Under the pieces are notes generated by a model that saw only the letters and a program-made list of their open reading frames with translations, did no database searches and was not told where the DNA came from. A stretch of DNA of 46,469 bases from NCBI GenBank assembly GCA_018830645.1, contig JAHJSA010000027.1, positions 1 to 46,469 of the forward strand, read 5' to 3'. The first letter of the stretch is position 1. Each line of letters begins with the position of its first letter. The position numbers and the translations under genes were made by a program. The stretch is from Actinomycetota bacterium. GTDB taxonomy: Bacteria; Actinomycetota; Thermoleophilia; RBG-16-64-13. Shown here piece after piece: positions 32,684-41,234 of this stretch.

Positions 32684-34377
32684 CGGTCCTCCTCCCCCAG
32701 CATCTGGTCGATCGCCCCGCCCGCAGGCACCATGGGCCACACGTTCGCTTCACGTTTCACTCGGATATCGATGACCGCGGGCTCGTCGGACGCAAACGCA
32801 ACGCGCAGCACTTCCTCCACCTCGTCGGCCCGGGTAGCCCGGAAACCCTGCGCCCCGTAGGCCTCGGCCACCTTGACGAAGTCAGGCTGGCAGGCGATGC
32901 AGGTGGCGCTGTAGCGCTTGTTCCAGAACAGGTCTTGCCACTGCCGCACCATGCCAAGGTACTGGTTGTTCAGGATGCACACCTTCACCGGGATACGGTA
33001 GTTCATGGCCGTGCCCAGCTCTTGGATGTTCATCTGAAACGAGCCGTCGCCGGCGATGTCGATTACCAGGGCGTCCGGACGGGCGATCTTCGCACCGATG
33101 GAAGCCGGGAAACCGAAACCCATGGTGCCCAAGCCGCCCGAGGAGATGAAGTGCCGTGGCCGGGTGACCCGGGAGTACTGGGCCGCCCACATCTGATTCT
33201 GCCCGACTTCGGTGCAGATGATCGCCTCGCCTTTGGTGATGTCGGAGATGGTCTTGACCACGAACTCCGGCATGATCTCCCCGTCCTCTTCCCGGCGGAA
33301 GGTCATGGGGTGCGACTTCTTCCAGTCTGCCACCTGCCTCATCCAGGGCAGGTGCCGCTCGGGGGAGAGTTCGTGCTTCTTGAGCTGCACCAGCAGATCC
33401 GCGAGCACGCTCTTGGCGTCGCCCACGATGGGCACGTCCACCGCCACGTTCTTGGAGATCTCAGCCGGGTCGACGTCGATGTGCACCACCTTGGCGCCCG
33501 GTGCGAAAGCCGCGATCCTCCCCGTGACGCGGTCGTCGAAGCGAACGCCCACACCCAGGATCAGATCGCAGTTGGTGACCGCGTAGTTGGCGTAGCGCGT
33601 GCCGTGCATGCCGAGCATGCCCAACGACAACTCCTCGTTGTCCTCGGGGAATGACCCGATGCCGGTGAGGCTGGTGGTGACCGGGATATGCGCGTGGAGA
33701 GCCAGCTCGCGCAGCTGCTCCGATCCGCCCGCGGAGATGACGCCCCCACCCGCGAAGATCACCGGACGCTCGGCCTCGGCGATGGCCTGCGCCGCAGCCT
33801 TGATCTGCTTGGGATGGCCTTTCACCGTGGGCCGGTAACCGGGAAGGTCGATCTTCTGAGCACCATCCGGGTCGTATTCCACGTCGGCGATGGTCAGATC
33901 GACGGGGATGTCCACGACGACCGGCCCGGGGCGGCCGGTGCGGGCGATGTAGAAAGCCTCGTGGAGCACGGAGGGCAGATCCGCGGCGTTCTTGACCAGA
34001 TAGCTGTGCTTCACGATCGGCAGGGTGATGCCGTGGATGTCGGCTTCCTGGAAGGCGTCGGTGCCGATGAGGTTCGTGCGCACCTGACCGGTTATGGCCA
34101 CCAAGGGCACGCTGTCGAGGTAGGCGTTCGCGATACCGGTGGTGAGGTTCGTGGCCCCCGGCCCCGACGTGGCGATACACACGCCCACCTTGCCGGAGGC
34201 CCGAGCGTAGCCGTCGGCGGCGTGCACCGCGCCCTGCTCGTGCCGGGTGAGGATGTGGTCGATCTCGAAATCGTAGAGAGCGTCGTACAACGGTATGACG
34301 CTCCCCCCGGGATAGCCGAACACCACTTCGACGCCCTCGCGTCGGAGTGATTCAAGTATGGCTGTGGCTCCGTTCAT
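32680..34377 (-). CDS. ilvB: Acetolactate synthase large (catalytic) subunit
   Basis: The 565-residue TPP enzyme has FGYPGGSVIPLYDALYD, the catalytic-Glu region RHEQGAVHAADGYARASGK, a central FAD/nucleotide domain and the TPP motif GDGSFQMNIQELGTAMNY...NNQYLGMVRQWQ. It condenses pyruvate to acetolactate (or with 2-oxobutyrate). It is the second gene of the ilv block, overlaps ilvN and lies 110 bases after ilvD. Confidence 0.97.
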   Translation of the reverse strand: MNGATAILESLRREGVEVVFGYPGGSVIPLYDALYDFEIDHILTRHEQGAVHAADGYARASGKVGVCIATSGPGATNLTTGIANAYLDSVPLVAITGQVRTNLIGTDAFQEADIHGITLPIVKHSYLVKNAADLPSVLHEAFYIARTGRPGPVVVDIPVDLTIADVEYDPDGAQKIDLPGYRPTVKGHPKQIKAAAQAIAEAERPVIFAGGGVISAGGSEQLRELALHAHIPVTTSLTGIGSFPEDNEELSLGMLGMHGTRYANYAVTNCDLILGVGVRFDDRVTGRIAAFAPGAKVVHIDVDPAEISKNVAVDVPIVGDAKSVLADLLVQLKKHELSPERHLPWMRQVADWKKSHPMTFRREEDGEIMPEFVVKTISDITKGEAIICTEVGQNQMWAAQYSRVTRPRHFISSGGLGTMGFGFPASIGAKIARPDALVIDIAGDGSFQMNIQELGTAMNYRIPVKVCILNNQYLGMVRQWQDLFWNKRYSATCIACQPDFVKVAEAYGAQGFRATRADEVEEVLRVAFASDEPAVIDIRVKREANVWPMVPAGGAIDQMLGEEDR

Positions 34378-34487
34378 CGTGTGGTATGCCTCGCGTCTCG
34401 GATTCTAAGGTGTCGACAGAAGGCCCGTTCGGACTGGGGTGGAAGGCGGGTGTTCTGTACGACCGGACCCTCGGTGGGTCGGCCCGC

Positions 34488-36176
34488 CTAACGCTCGACC
34501 GCGGTGGGACCACCGTGCGTGAGCACGGCCCCGCGGTCTGCTCCGGAGACATGGGCTACATAGCGGGCCAGAACGCCCGAGAGCCTTTGCTCGGGACGCT
34601 TCCAGGCCGCTCTCCTCTGTTCCAGGTCGGAGTCCGAGACGTCAAGGGTCACCTGGCGCGCCGGGATGTCTATGCGGATCGTGTCGCCGTCTTCGACCAG
34701 CGCGATGACGCCCCCATCGACCGCTTCGGGAGCCACGTGCCCGATGCTGGCGCCCCGGCTCGCGCCGCTGAACCGGCCGTCGGTGATCAGGGCCACACTG
34801 TCGTCGAGGCCTGCGCCGGCCAGGGCCGACGTGGGCGTGAGCATCTCGGGCATGCCCGGTCCGCCCTTCGGCCCGACGTAGCGGATCACCACCACGGAGC
34901 CGGGGTTGATCGAACCCGCTTCGATCGCCGCCACCAGGCTGCGCTCGTCGTCGAAGACTCGCGCCGGCCCTTCATGCCTGAGCATGCCGGGGAGCACGGC
35001 GGCCTCTTTGACCACGGCCCCGCCGGGAGCCAGATTCCCGTAGAGCACGGCCAGCCCTCCGGTGGGAGAGTGCGGAGTAGCGAGGGGACGGATCACCGCT
35101 TCGTCGCGGATGGTCGCCGCTGCGTACTGATCGGCCAACGAGTGTCCGGAGACCGTCGGCGCCGAACCGTCGATGAGCCCGCCCTCGGCGAGGCGCTTGG
35201 CCACCGCCATGATGCCGCCGGCCCTATGCAGGTCTTCCATATGATCGGGGCCCGAGGGCGACAGTTTCACTAGGTGCGGCGTGACGCCCGTGACCTCGTT
35301 GAACGACTCCATGGGAAGGTCGACCCCCGCCTCGTAGGCGATGGCGAGCAGATGCAGCACCGTGTTCGTGGAGCAACCCAGGGCTGCGTCGATGGCCAGC
35401 GCATTGCGCAGCCCGACCGGAGAGAGGAAGCGGCGGGCGCCCCATCCTTGTTGGGCCACCGCGACCGCCTGAGCCCCCGATCGCCGCGCAAGCGCGAGGC
35501 GGGCGGAAAAGGGAGCCGGGATGGTCGCGTCGCCGGGCAGGGCCAACCCGAGGATCTCGGTGAGGCAACTCATCGAGTTCGCCGTGAAGAGGCCCGCGCA
35601 CGAGCCGCAGGTGGGACACGCCGACTCCTCGAGCTCGGCCAGATCGTCCGCGTCTATGGCCCCGGTGAAGTATTGGCCCACAGCTTCGAACACGTCTTTG
35701 AGATCCACCTTCTTGCCCCGGAAATCGCCGGCGAGCATCGGGCCGCCCGACACCACGACGACGGGCACGTCGAGCCGAGCCGCACCTATGACCATGCCGG
35801 GTACGATCTTGTCGCAGTTCGGGATCAGAACTAAGCCATCGAGTCCATGCCCTTCGACCATGATCTCGATAGAGTCGGCGATGGTCTCGCGGGAGACCAG
35901 CGAGTAGTTCATGCCGGTGTGGTTCATGGCGATGCCGTCGCACACCCCGATGACGTTGAACTCCAGAGGGACGCCACCCCCCTGCCAGACACCGAACTTC
36001 ACCTGCTCGGCGATGGAGCGCAGGTGCATGTGGCCCGGGATGAGCTCGTTATACGAGTTCGCCACGCCGATGATGGGCCGGGCGCTGTCCGACGGATCGA
36101 GGCCGAGGGCATAGAGCAGCGACCGGTGCGGCGCCCGCGCCGGACCCTGCCTCACCTGATCGCTGCGTTTAGGCAT
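34488..36176 (-). CDS. ilvD: Dihydroxy-acid dehydratase
   Basis: The 562-residue protein has the Fe-S ligands in [11 protein letters not shown] and [19 protein letters not shown], plus [15 protein letters not shown] and [20 protein letters not shown]. It makes the 2-oxo acids of valine and isoleucine from dihydroxy acids. The ATG at 36176 has GGAGAGAG just upstream. It is the first gene of the leftward ilv-serA block. Confidence 0.96.
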   Translation of the reverse strand: MPKRSDQVRQGPARAPHRSLLYALGLDPSDSARPIIGVANSYNELIPGHMHLRSIAEQVKFGVWQGGGVPLEFNVIGVCDGIAMNHTGMNYSLVSRETIADSIEIMVEGHGLDGLVLIPNCDKIVPGMVIGAARLDVPVVVVSGGPMLAGDFRGKKVDLKDVFEAVGQYFTGAIDADDLAELEESACPTCGSCAGLFTANSMSCLTEILGLALPGDATIPAPFSARLALARRSGAQAVAVAQQGWGARRFLSPVGLRNALAIDAALGCSTNTVLHLLAIAYEAGVDLPMESFNEVTGVTPHLVKLSPSGPDHMEDLHRAGGIMAVAKRLAEGGLIDGSAPTVSGHSLADQYAAATIRDEAVIRPLATPHSPTGGLAVLYGNLAPGGAVVKEAAVLPGMLRHEGPARVFDDERSLVAAIEAGSINPGSVVVIRYVGPKGGPGMPEMLTPTSALAGAGLDDSVALITDGRFSGASRGASIGHVAPEAVDGGVIALVEDGDTIRIDIPARQVTLDVSDSDLEQRRAAWKRPEQRLSGVLARYVAHVSGADRGAVLTHGGPTAVER

Positions 36177-36253
36177 CACTCTCTCCGAACTCTCGACGAC
36201 CGTACCACGCGCGAACCACGGGCCGCGCAGGGCCCACCCGATGACGGGCCTGG

Positions 36254-36283
36254 AGTGTACTAGATACTCACCAAGGCTAACAA
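36254..36283 (-). promoter_or_regulatory. Candidate promoter of the ilvD-serA block
   Basis: On the minus strand TTGTTA (36283-36278) and TACACT (36259-36254) are separated by 18 bases, close to sigma-70-type consensus, and lie about 78 bases upstream of the ilvD ATG. No T-box or leader peptide with branched-chain codons was seen in the 290-base gap to the receiver gene. Confidence 0.4.
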
Positions 36284-36466
36284 GGCCGAAACACCCGCGG
36301 GGCCGCTTGTCGCGGCGTAGAACGCCGGTCCGGACAACGCTATACTTGAGGTGTATGAGACCACACTCCCACACGAAGTCGCACGAGGAGAGCCGAGTGC
36401 GGGCCCCCAGAATCGCGGAGCCATCACGATGAGCGCCGGGGCCGGTGCCGAAGGGCGGAGGGACGC

Positions 36467-36841
36467 GTGCTCGTCGTCGACGACGAAGCGTCCATACGAC
36501 GCCTCTACGTTCGCTGGTTGTCGGCCGTCGGCTTCACCGCGGTCGAAGCGGGCGGCGGCAAGGAAGCGGTGGAGATCTTCTCTTCCGACGCTGAAGGCTT
36601 CGATCTGGTGATCCTCGACATGATCATGCCGGACGTGAGCGGATTCCACACGTTCGAACTCCTTCGCGAGAAAGACCCGGAAGTGCGGGTGGTCCTCTGC
36701 TCCGGATACAGGGTCGACAGACAAGCGACCATCATCATGGAGGCAGGCGCCGTCGGATTCCTCCAGAAGCCTTTCGACCGGGAAGATCTGCTGCGCGAGA
36801 TCAGGCGAGTACTCGGACCCGCCGCCGGCGCGCCGAGCTAA
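36467..36841 (+). CDS. Stand-alone CheY-like response regulator receiver
   Basis: The 124-residue receiver domain has [11 protein letters not shown] (acidic pair), phospho-acceptor Asp in [16 protein letters not shown], the Ser switch in VVLCSGYRV and Lys in [12 protein letters not shown]. No output domain is present. The GTG start follows CGGAGGGACGC. No histidine kinase is in the window. The 290-base gap between it and ilvD holds the divergent promoters only. Confidence 0.92.
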   Translation: MLVVDDEASIRRLYVRWLSAVGFTAVEAGGGKEAVEIFSSDAEGFDLVILDMIMPDVSGFHTFELLREKDPEVRVVLCSGYRVDRQATIIMEAGAVGFLQKPFDREDLLREIRRVLGPAAGAPS

Positions 36842-36996
36842 GCCGTTCCTCCCAGGCGCACCGGTGTGGCGAACCATAACGGCCGCCCCTAAAAGAGTGC
36901 ATTCCAACAGTCAACCGCCCAGGTTCTTCTTGGTAGCGTAGTCATGCCTCCGTGCGGAACCGGAGACGCGCACCACGCAAGGGGGACGATACCGAC

Positions 36997-37977
36997 ATGA
37001 GCGATCCGTCAGCGAACGAGGGACCCACCGTGCTTCCCGGCCATCCGGGCTCGATGCCCTACGTGGGCATCGCCACCTTCCTCAAGCTCCCCGTGGCCAC
37101 CGTGGCGTCGCTGTCGGAACTGGATTTCGTCATCCTCGGCATCCCCTACGACCAGGGCACATCGAACCGGCCGGGCGCCCGTTTCGGGCCACGGGCCGTC
37201 CGCGACGCCTCTGCCCTCTACTCCTACGAGGGCGGGGTCGAACTCTTCGATGTCGAACTCGGCCGCTCGATCCTCGAGGGCGCCCGGGTAGCCGACTTCG
37301 GCGATGTACCGATCGATCCGAGCGACGGCGATTCCGCGCGCGCGGCGATGACCGACGCGGTGCGGGCCATCTTGCAGGCGGGCGCCATGCCGGTGTGCAT
37401 AGGAGGCGATCACTCGGTGACATCCTCCATACTGCGGGCGTTCGCCGAGGGACCCACGCCGAAGCCCCATCTACTGCACCTCGACACCCACATGGACTTC
37501 GACTCCTACCTGCCTCGTCACGCTCACGGCACTCCGATCCGCCTCGCGGTGGAGGAAGAGCTGGTGACCGGCGTCACCCAGTTGGGGATCAGGGGCCTGA
37601 ACAGCGGCCGGGCCGACTGGGAAGAGGCACGCTCGCGCGGCGTGAACGTGATCACGTGCTCGCGGTTTCGGGCTGAGGGCATCGCCGCGGTGCTGGGGTC
37701 TGTCCCGGCCGACGCGCCCCTCTATCTCTCCATCGATATAGACGTGTTCGACCCCTCTGTCGCGCCCGGCACGGGTACCCCGGAGCCGGGGGGACTAGGC
37801 TACATCGAGATCCGCGAACTGATTCGCGCAGTGGCCGCGCACGGCCGGGTGCAGGGTATCGATCTCGTGGAGGTGAGCCCCCAGTACGACCACGCACAAC
37901 TCACTTCGACCCTCGCCGCACGACTGCTCCTCGACACCATGGACGCCGCGTGGAGCCGGGGAACTCGAAGCCGATGA
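36997..37977 (+). CDS. speB: Agmatinase (ureohydrolase family)
   Basis: The 326-residue protein has the binuclear manganese motifs of the ureohydrolase family: GGDHSVTSSIL, LHLDTHMDFD (the DAHxD site) and LSIDIDVFDPSVAPGTGTPEPGG. It has PYDQGTSNRPGARFGP near the start. It most likely splits agmatine to putrescine and urea; guanidinobutyrase or guanidinopropionase activity is an alternative. The ATG at 36997 follows a GGGGGACGATACCGAC leader. Its TGA overlaps an ATG (ATGA) in the frame of the aminotransferase, tying the two genes together. This supports a catabolic operon with gabT and two aldehyde oxidoreductases. Confidence 0.88.
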   Translation: MSDPSANEGPTVLPGHPGSMPYVGIATFLKLPVATVASLSELDFVILGIPYDQGTSNRPGARFGPRAVRDASALYSYEGGVELFDVELGRSILEGARVADFGDVPIDPSDGDSARAAMTDAVRAILQAGAMPVCIGGDHSVTSSILRAFAEGPTPKPHLLHLDTHMDFDSYLPRHAHGTPIRLAVEEELVTGVTQLGIRGLNSGRADWEEARSRGVNVITCSRFRAEGIAAVLGSVPADAPLYLSIDIDVFDPSVAPGTGTPEPGGLGYIEIRELIRAVAAHGRVQGIDLVEVSPQYDHAQLTSTLAARLLLDTMDAAWSRGTRSR

Positions 37978-37978
37978 G

Positions 37979-38026
37979 CACCACCACCGGCACCACCACC
38001 GGCACCACGACCGGCACCACGACCGG
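37979..38026 (+). repeat. Four 12-bp tandem repeats before the aminotransferase
   Basis: CACCACCACCGG occurs at 37979 and 37991, then CACCACGACCGG at 38003 and 38015. The array separates agmatinase from the aminotransferase start. If translation began at the ATG at 37974 (ATGA overlap) it would add a TTTG-repeat N-terminus of 36 residues. The better start is at 38082. Confidence 0.85.
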
Positions 38027-38081
38027 ACACGACGACCAGAGACCGCGCCACGGTCCGACCCAGGAGACAGGAGAGAGCACG

Positions 38082-39395
38082 ATGACCAACAAGGAGCTCA
38101 AGCAGGCCCGCGACACCCACGTGCCCCGCGGCCCCTTCAACGTGACCGAGTTGTTCGCGGCGAGCGCCAAAGGCTCGACGATCACCGACGTAGAGGGCAA
38201 CGAGTACCTCGACTTCGCCGCCGGCATCGGCGTGATGGGGGTGGGCCATTGTCACCCGAGCGTGGTGGCGGCGGTGCAGGATCAGGCTGCGCTCTTCTCC
38301 CACACCTGCTTCCACGTGGTCATGTACGAGGCGTACGTCGAAGTGGCCAAGAAGATGAACGAGGTGGTGCCGGGCGACTTCGCCAAGAAGACGATCCTAC
38401 TGAACTCCGGCGCTGAAGCAGTGGAGAACGCGGTGAAGATCGCGCGCTACGCGACGGGGCGCGACGCCGTGATCGCCTTCGAAGACGCTTTCCACGGGCG
38501 GACGCTCATGGGCATGTCGCTCACCTCCAAGACCATGCCCTACAAGAAGGGTTTTGGGCCCTTCGCTCCCGAGGTGTACCGCCTGCCCTACGCCTACTGC
38601 TACCGCTGCCCCCTCGCCCTCGACTACCCCGGCTGCGGCGCCGCCTGCGCCGACCTGCTCTCCGACGCCTTCAAAAACTACGTGGGCGGCGAAGAAGTGG
38701 CGGCGGTCATCGCGGAGCCGGTGTTGGGTGAAGGCGGCTTCGTGGTCCCGCCGCCCGAGTACTTCCCCAAGATCAAGTCCACATGCGAAGAGTACGGCAT
38801 CCTCTTCATCGCCGATGAGGTGCAATCCGGCTTCGGCCGCACCGGCAAGTTCTTCGCCATCGAGAACTGGGGAGTCACCCCCGACCTTCTGACCGCCGCC
38901 AAGTCGATGGCGGCAGGCTATCCGCTCTCGGCCGTGACCGGGCGCGCGGAGATCATGGATGCGCCGCACGCCGGCGGATTGGGCGGCACCTACGGCGGCA
39001 ACCCCGGCGCCTGCCGTGCGACCCTCGCCGTCTTCGACATCATCGAGAACGAAGGCCTGATCGCGCGGGCCCAGGCGATCGGAGAGCGGGTCACAGCCGC
39101 CTTCAACGCGCTGCGCGACGACCTTGAGGTGGTGGGAGACGTGCGTGGCCTCGGAGCGATGGTCGCCATGGAGCTCGTCACCGACCGCGCGACGAAGACG
39201 CCGGCCACCGACTTGACCAAGGCCCTGGTGAGCCGGGTCGTCGAGAAGGGTCTCGTGATGATCTCGGCGGGCACGTACGGCAACGTCATACGACCGCTCA
39301 TGCCCCTCGTCATCGACGACGCCACCCTGGACCGCGGTCTCGATATCATTAGCACGTCGCTGCGCGAGGTGGCCGCCGAAGCTGGGTTGGCCTAA
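38082..39395 (+). CDS. gabT: 4-aminobutyrate (class III) aminotransferase
   Basis: The 437-residue protein is a GabT-type class III aminotransferase: NSGAEAVENAVKIARYATGR, YCYRCPLALDYPGCG, FIADEVQSGFGRTGKFFA and the PLP Lys in LTAAKSMAAGYPLSAV. It moves an amino group from GABA or a similar omega-amine (putrescine is possible) to 2-oxoglutarate, giving an aldehyde. The ATG at 38082 was chosen for its CAGGAGAGAG site and the family-like N-terminus (MTNKELKQARDTHVPRGP). An in-frame ATG at 37974 would add a repeat tail. It is 45 bases upstream of the first aldehyde oxidoreductase. Confidence 0.9.
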   Translation: MTNKELKQARDTHVPRGPFNVTELFAASAKGSTITDVEGNEYLDFAAGIGVMGVGHCHPSVVAAVQDQAALFSHTCFHVVMYEAYVEVAKKMNEVVPGDFAKKTILLNSGAEAVENAVKIARYATGRDAVIAFEDAFHGRTLMGMSLTSKTMPYKKGFGPFAPEVYRLPYAYCYRCPLALDYPGCGAACADLLSDAFKNYVGGEEVAAVIAEPVLGEGGFVVPPPEYFPKIKSTCEEYGILFIADEVQSGFGRTGKFFAIENWGVTPDLLTAAKSMAAGYPLSAVTGRAEIMDAPHAGGLGGTYGGNPGACRATLAVFDIIENEGLIARAQAIGERVTAAFNALRDDLEVVGDVRGLGAMVAMELVTDRATKTPATDLTKALVSRVVEKGLVMISAGTYGNVIRPLMPLVIDDATLDRGLDIISTSLREVAAEAGLA

Positions 39396-39440
39396 GCGAT
39401 CGCCTCGCCTGGAAGTCGAACAGAAAAGGGAGGGAGCAGC

Positions 39441-41234
39441 ATGGAGCAGTATCAGATCCTACGAGTTGACCTCACGGCCGGCACGGCGGTCAGAGAAGAC
39501 GTGCCGTCCGAGCTCATCCAGCAGTTCCTCGGCGGAAAAGGCCTCGGGGCCCACTACCTGGCGAGCGAGCTTCCCGCCGACGTCGATCCCCTCGGCCCCG
39601 AGAACCTGCTCATCTTCATGACCGGTCCGGTCTCCGGCCTCTTCCCCGGCACGTGCAGGCACGCCGTGGTCACCAAGAGCCCGGCAACCGGCGGCTTCCT
39701 CGACACGTACGCCGGGGGCTTCTTCGCTTGGGAGCTCCGCAAGGCCGATCTACTCGGCATCATCATCACCGGTAAGGCCGATCGGCTCTCGTATCTCGAG
39801 ATCACGCCCGACGGGGCCGCTATCAAGAACGCCACGCATCTCGCGGGCAAGGGCATCGCCGAGGTCGATGACGATCCGACGTTCGCGGACTACCGCGTGG
39901 CCGCCATCGGGCCGGCCGGCGAGAACACCGTGTTCACGGCGGCCATCGGCAACAACGTTGGCAGCACGAAGAGCGGCCGCTCGGGCTTCAACGGTCGTGG
40001 CGGCCCGGGTGCCGTGATGGGTTCGAAGAACCTCAAAGCCATCGCTATCGCCGGCGGCAAAGGTCCACGCCTCGACGATCAGGGCAAGGCACTGCGCAAG
40101 ACGCTGTCGACGAAGATCATGGAACCGGACTCCGCTTCCTCCTGGCTCGCCGACGCAGGCACCACCGCGATCGTCGACTGGACCAACGGCGTCAACGTGC
40201 TGCCCACTCGCAACTGGCATTCGGGTTCCTTCGAGGACGCGGCGGCGCTGATCGGGCACGAGCCGGTCGTGGAGAACCTGGTGTCACGCGAAGGGTGCTA
40301 CAACTGTCCCGTCAACTGTGGCCCGCATGTGAAGGCGAGCGAGGGTGCCTTCCCGGGCGCGGAAGCCGACAAGCTCGAGTACGAGACGATCGGTCTGGGC
40401 GCCTCGAACACCGGCAACGGTGACTTCTCGAACATCGTGAAGTTCGCCGAGCTCTGCGACCACCTCGGCCTCGATACCATCTCTGTGGGCGCAGCCGTGG
40501 CCTTCGCCATGGACGCCGCGGAGAACGGCTACATCGACGATCCCATCCGCTTCGGCGATTCGCACGGGCAGGCGAAGCTCACCGAGGACATCGCCTACCG
40601 CCGCGGCCTCGGAGCGGTGCTCGCAGACGGCATCCGGGCGGCGGCCAAGGCCTGGGGCGTCGACGACTCCAAGGTGCCCGTCTTCGAGATCAAGGGCCTC
40701 GAGTTCCCGGCCTACGACCCGCGCGGCTCGGTGGGCATGGCGCTGGCGTATGCCACGTCCGACCGCGGAGCCTGCCACATGCGCTCCTGGCCGATTGCGA
40801 ACGACGCCCTCTCGGAGGACGAGAACGCCGATCCGTTCGGCCCGGAAGGCAAGGCCGAGTTCATCATCGGTGAGCAGGACGAGAACTGTGCAGAGTGGAG
40901 TCTCGTGGGCTGCGACTTCATCGGCTACGGAGCGGAGGACGCTTCCACCATGCTGAAAGCGGTCGGCATCGACATGTCCGAGGAAGAGTACGGCGCGCTC
41001 GGCCGGAGGGTCTGGAACCTGGTGAGGCTCTTCAACCTCAAGCAGGGCTGGACCTCCGACGACGACTACGTGCCTGCCGCCATCCACAACCCCCTTGAGG
41101 ACTCCGGCAAGGCATTGGCCCCCGAAGTCTTCGAGGCCATGAAGAAGGACTACTATCAGCTTCGCGGATGGGATGAAGCGGGCAGGCCCACAGCGGCTTT
41201 GATCGCGGACCTCAGACTTGGAGACTACGCATGA
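39441..41234 (+). CDS. Aldehyde:ferredoxin oxidoreductase family protein (first)
   Basis: The 597-residue protein has tungstopterin-type AOR features: FLGGKGLGAHYL near the start, FNGRGGPGAVMGSKNLKAIA, the 4Fe-4S motif CYNCPVNC (Cys286, 289, 293) with a fourth Cys near 491 (VGCDF), and YDPRGSVGMALAYATSDRGACH. The family oxidises aldehydes to acids and reduces ferredoxin, using a W or Mo bis-pterin. No MoaD-like partner or cofactor gene is in view. The strong GGGAGGGAGC site precedes the ATG. It overlaps the second copy by ATGA. The neighbouring transaminase gives aldehydes, so amine-derived aldehydes are the likely substrate. Confidence 0.92.
   Translation: MEQYQILRVDLTAGTAVREDVPSELIQQFLGGKGLGAHYLASELPADVDPLGPENLLIFMTGPVSGLFPGTCRHAVVTKSPATGGFLDTYAGGFFAWELRKADLLGIIITGKADRLSYLEITPDGAAIKNATHLAGKGIAEVDDDPTFADYRVAAIGPAGENTVFTAAIGNNVGSTKSGRSGFNGRGGPGAVMGSKNLKAIAIAGGKGPRLDDQGKALRKTLSTKIMEPDSASSWLADAGTTAIVDWTNGVNVLPTRNWHSGSFEDAAALIGHEPVVENLVSREGCYNCPVNCGPHVKASEGAFPGAEADKLEYETIGLGASNTGNGDFSNIVKFAELCDHLGLDTISVGAAVAFAMDAAENGYIDDPIRFGDSHGQAKLTEDIAYRRGLGAVLADGIRAAAKAWGVDDSKVPVFEIKGLEFPAYDPRGSVGMALAYATSDRGACHMRSWPIANDALSEDENADPFGPEGKAEFIIGEQDENCAEWSLVGCDFIGYGAEDASTMLKAVGIDMSEEEYGALGRRVWNLVRLFNLKQGWTSDDDYVPAAIHNPLEDSGKALAPEVFEAMKKDYYQLRGWDEAGRPTAALIADLRLGDYA

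Noticed and set aside
37974-38081. Extended N-terminus of the aminotransferase with TTTG repeats
   Set aside because: A far better ribosome binding site precedes the ATG at 38082, and the family N-terminus begins there; the ATGA overlap at 37974 keeps the longer form possible.
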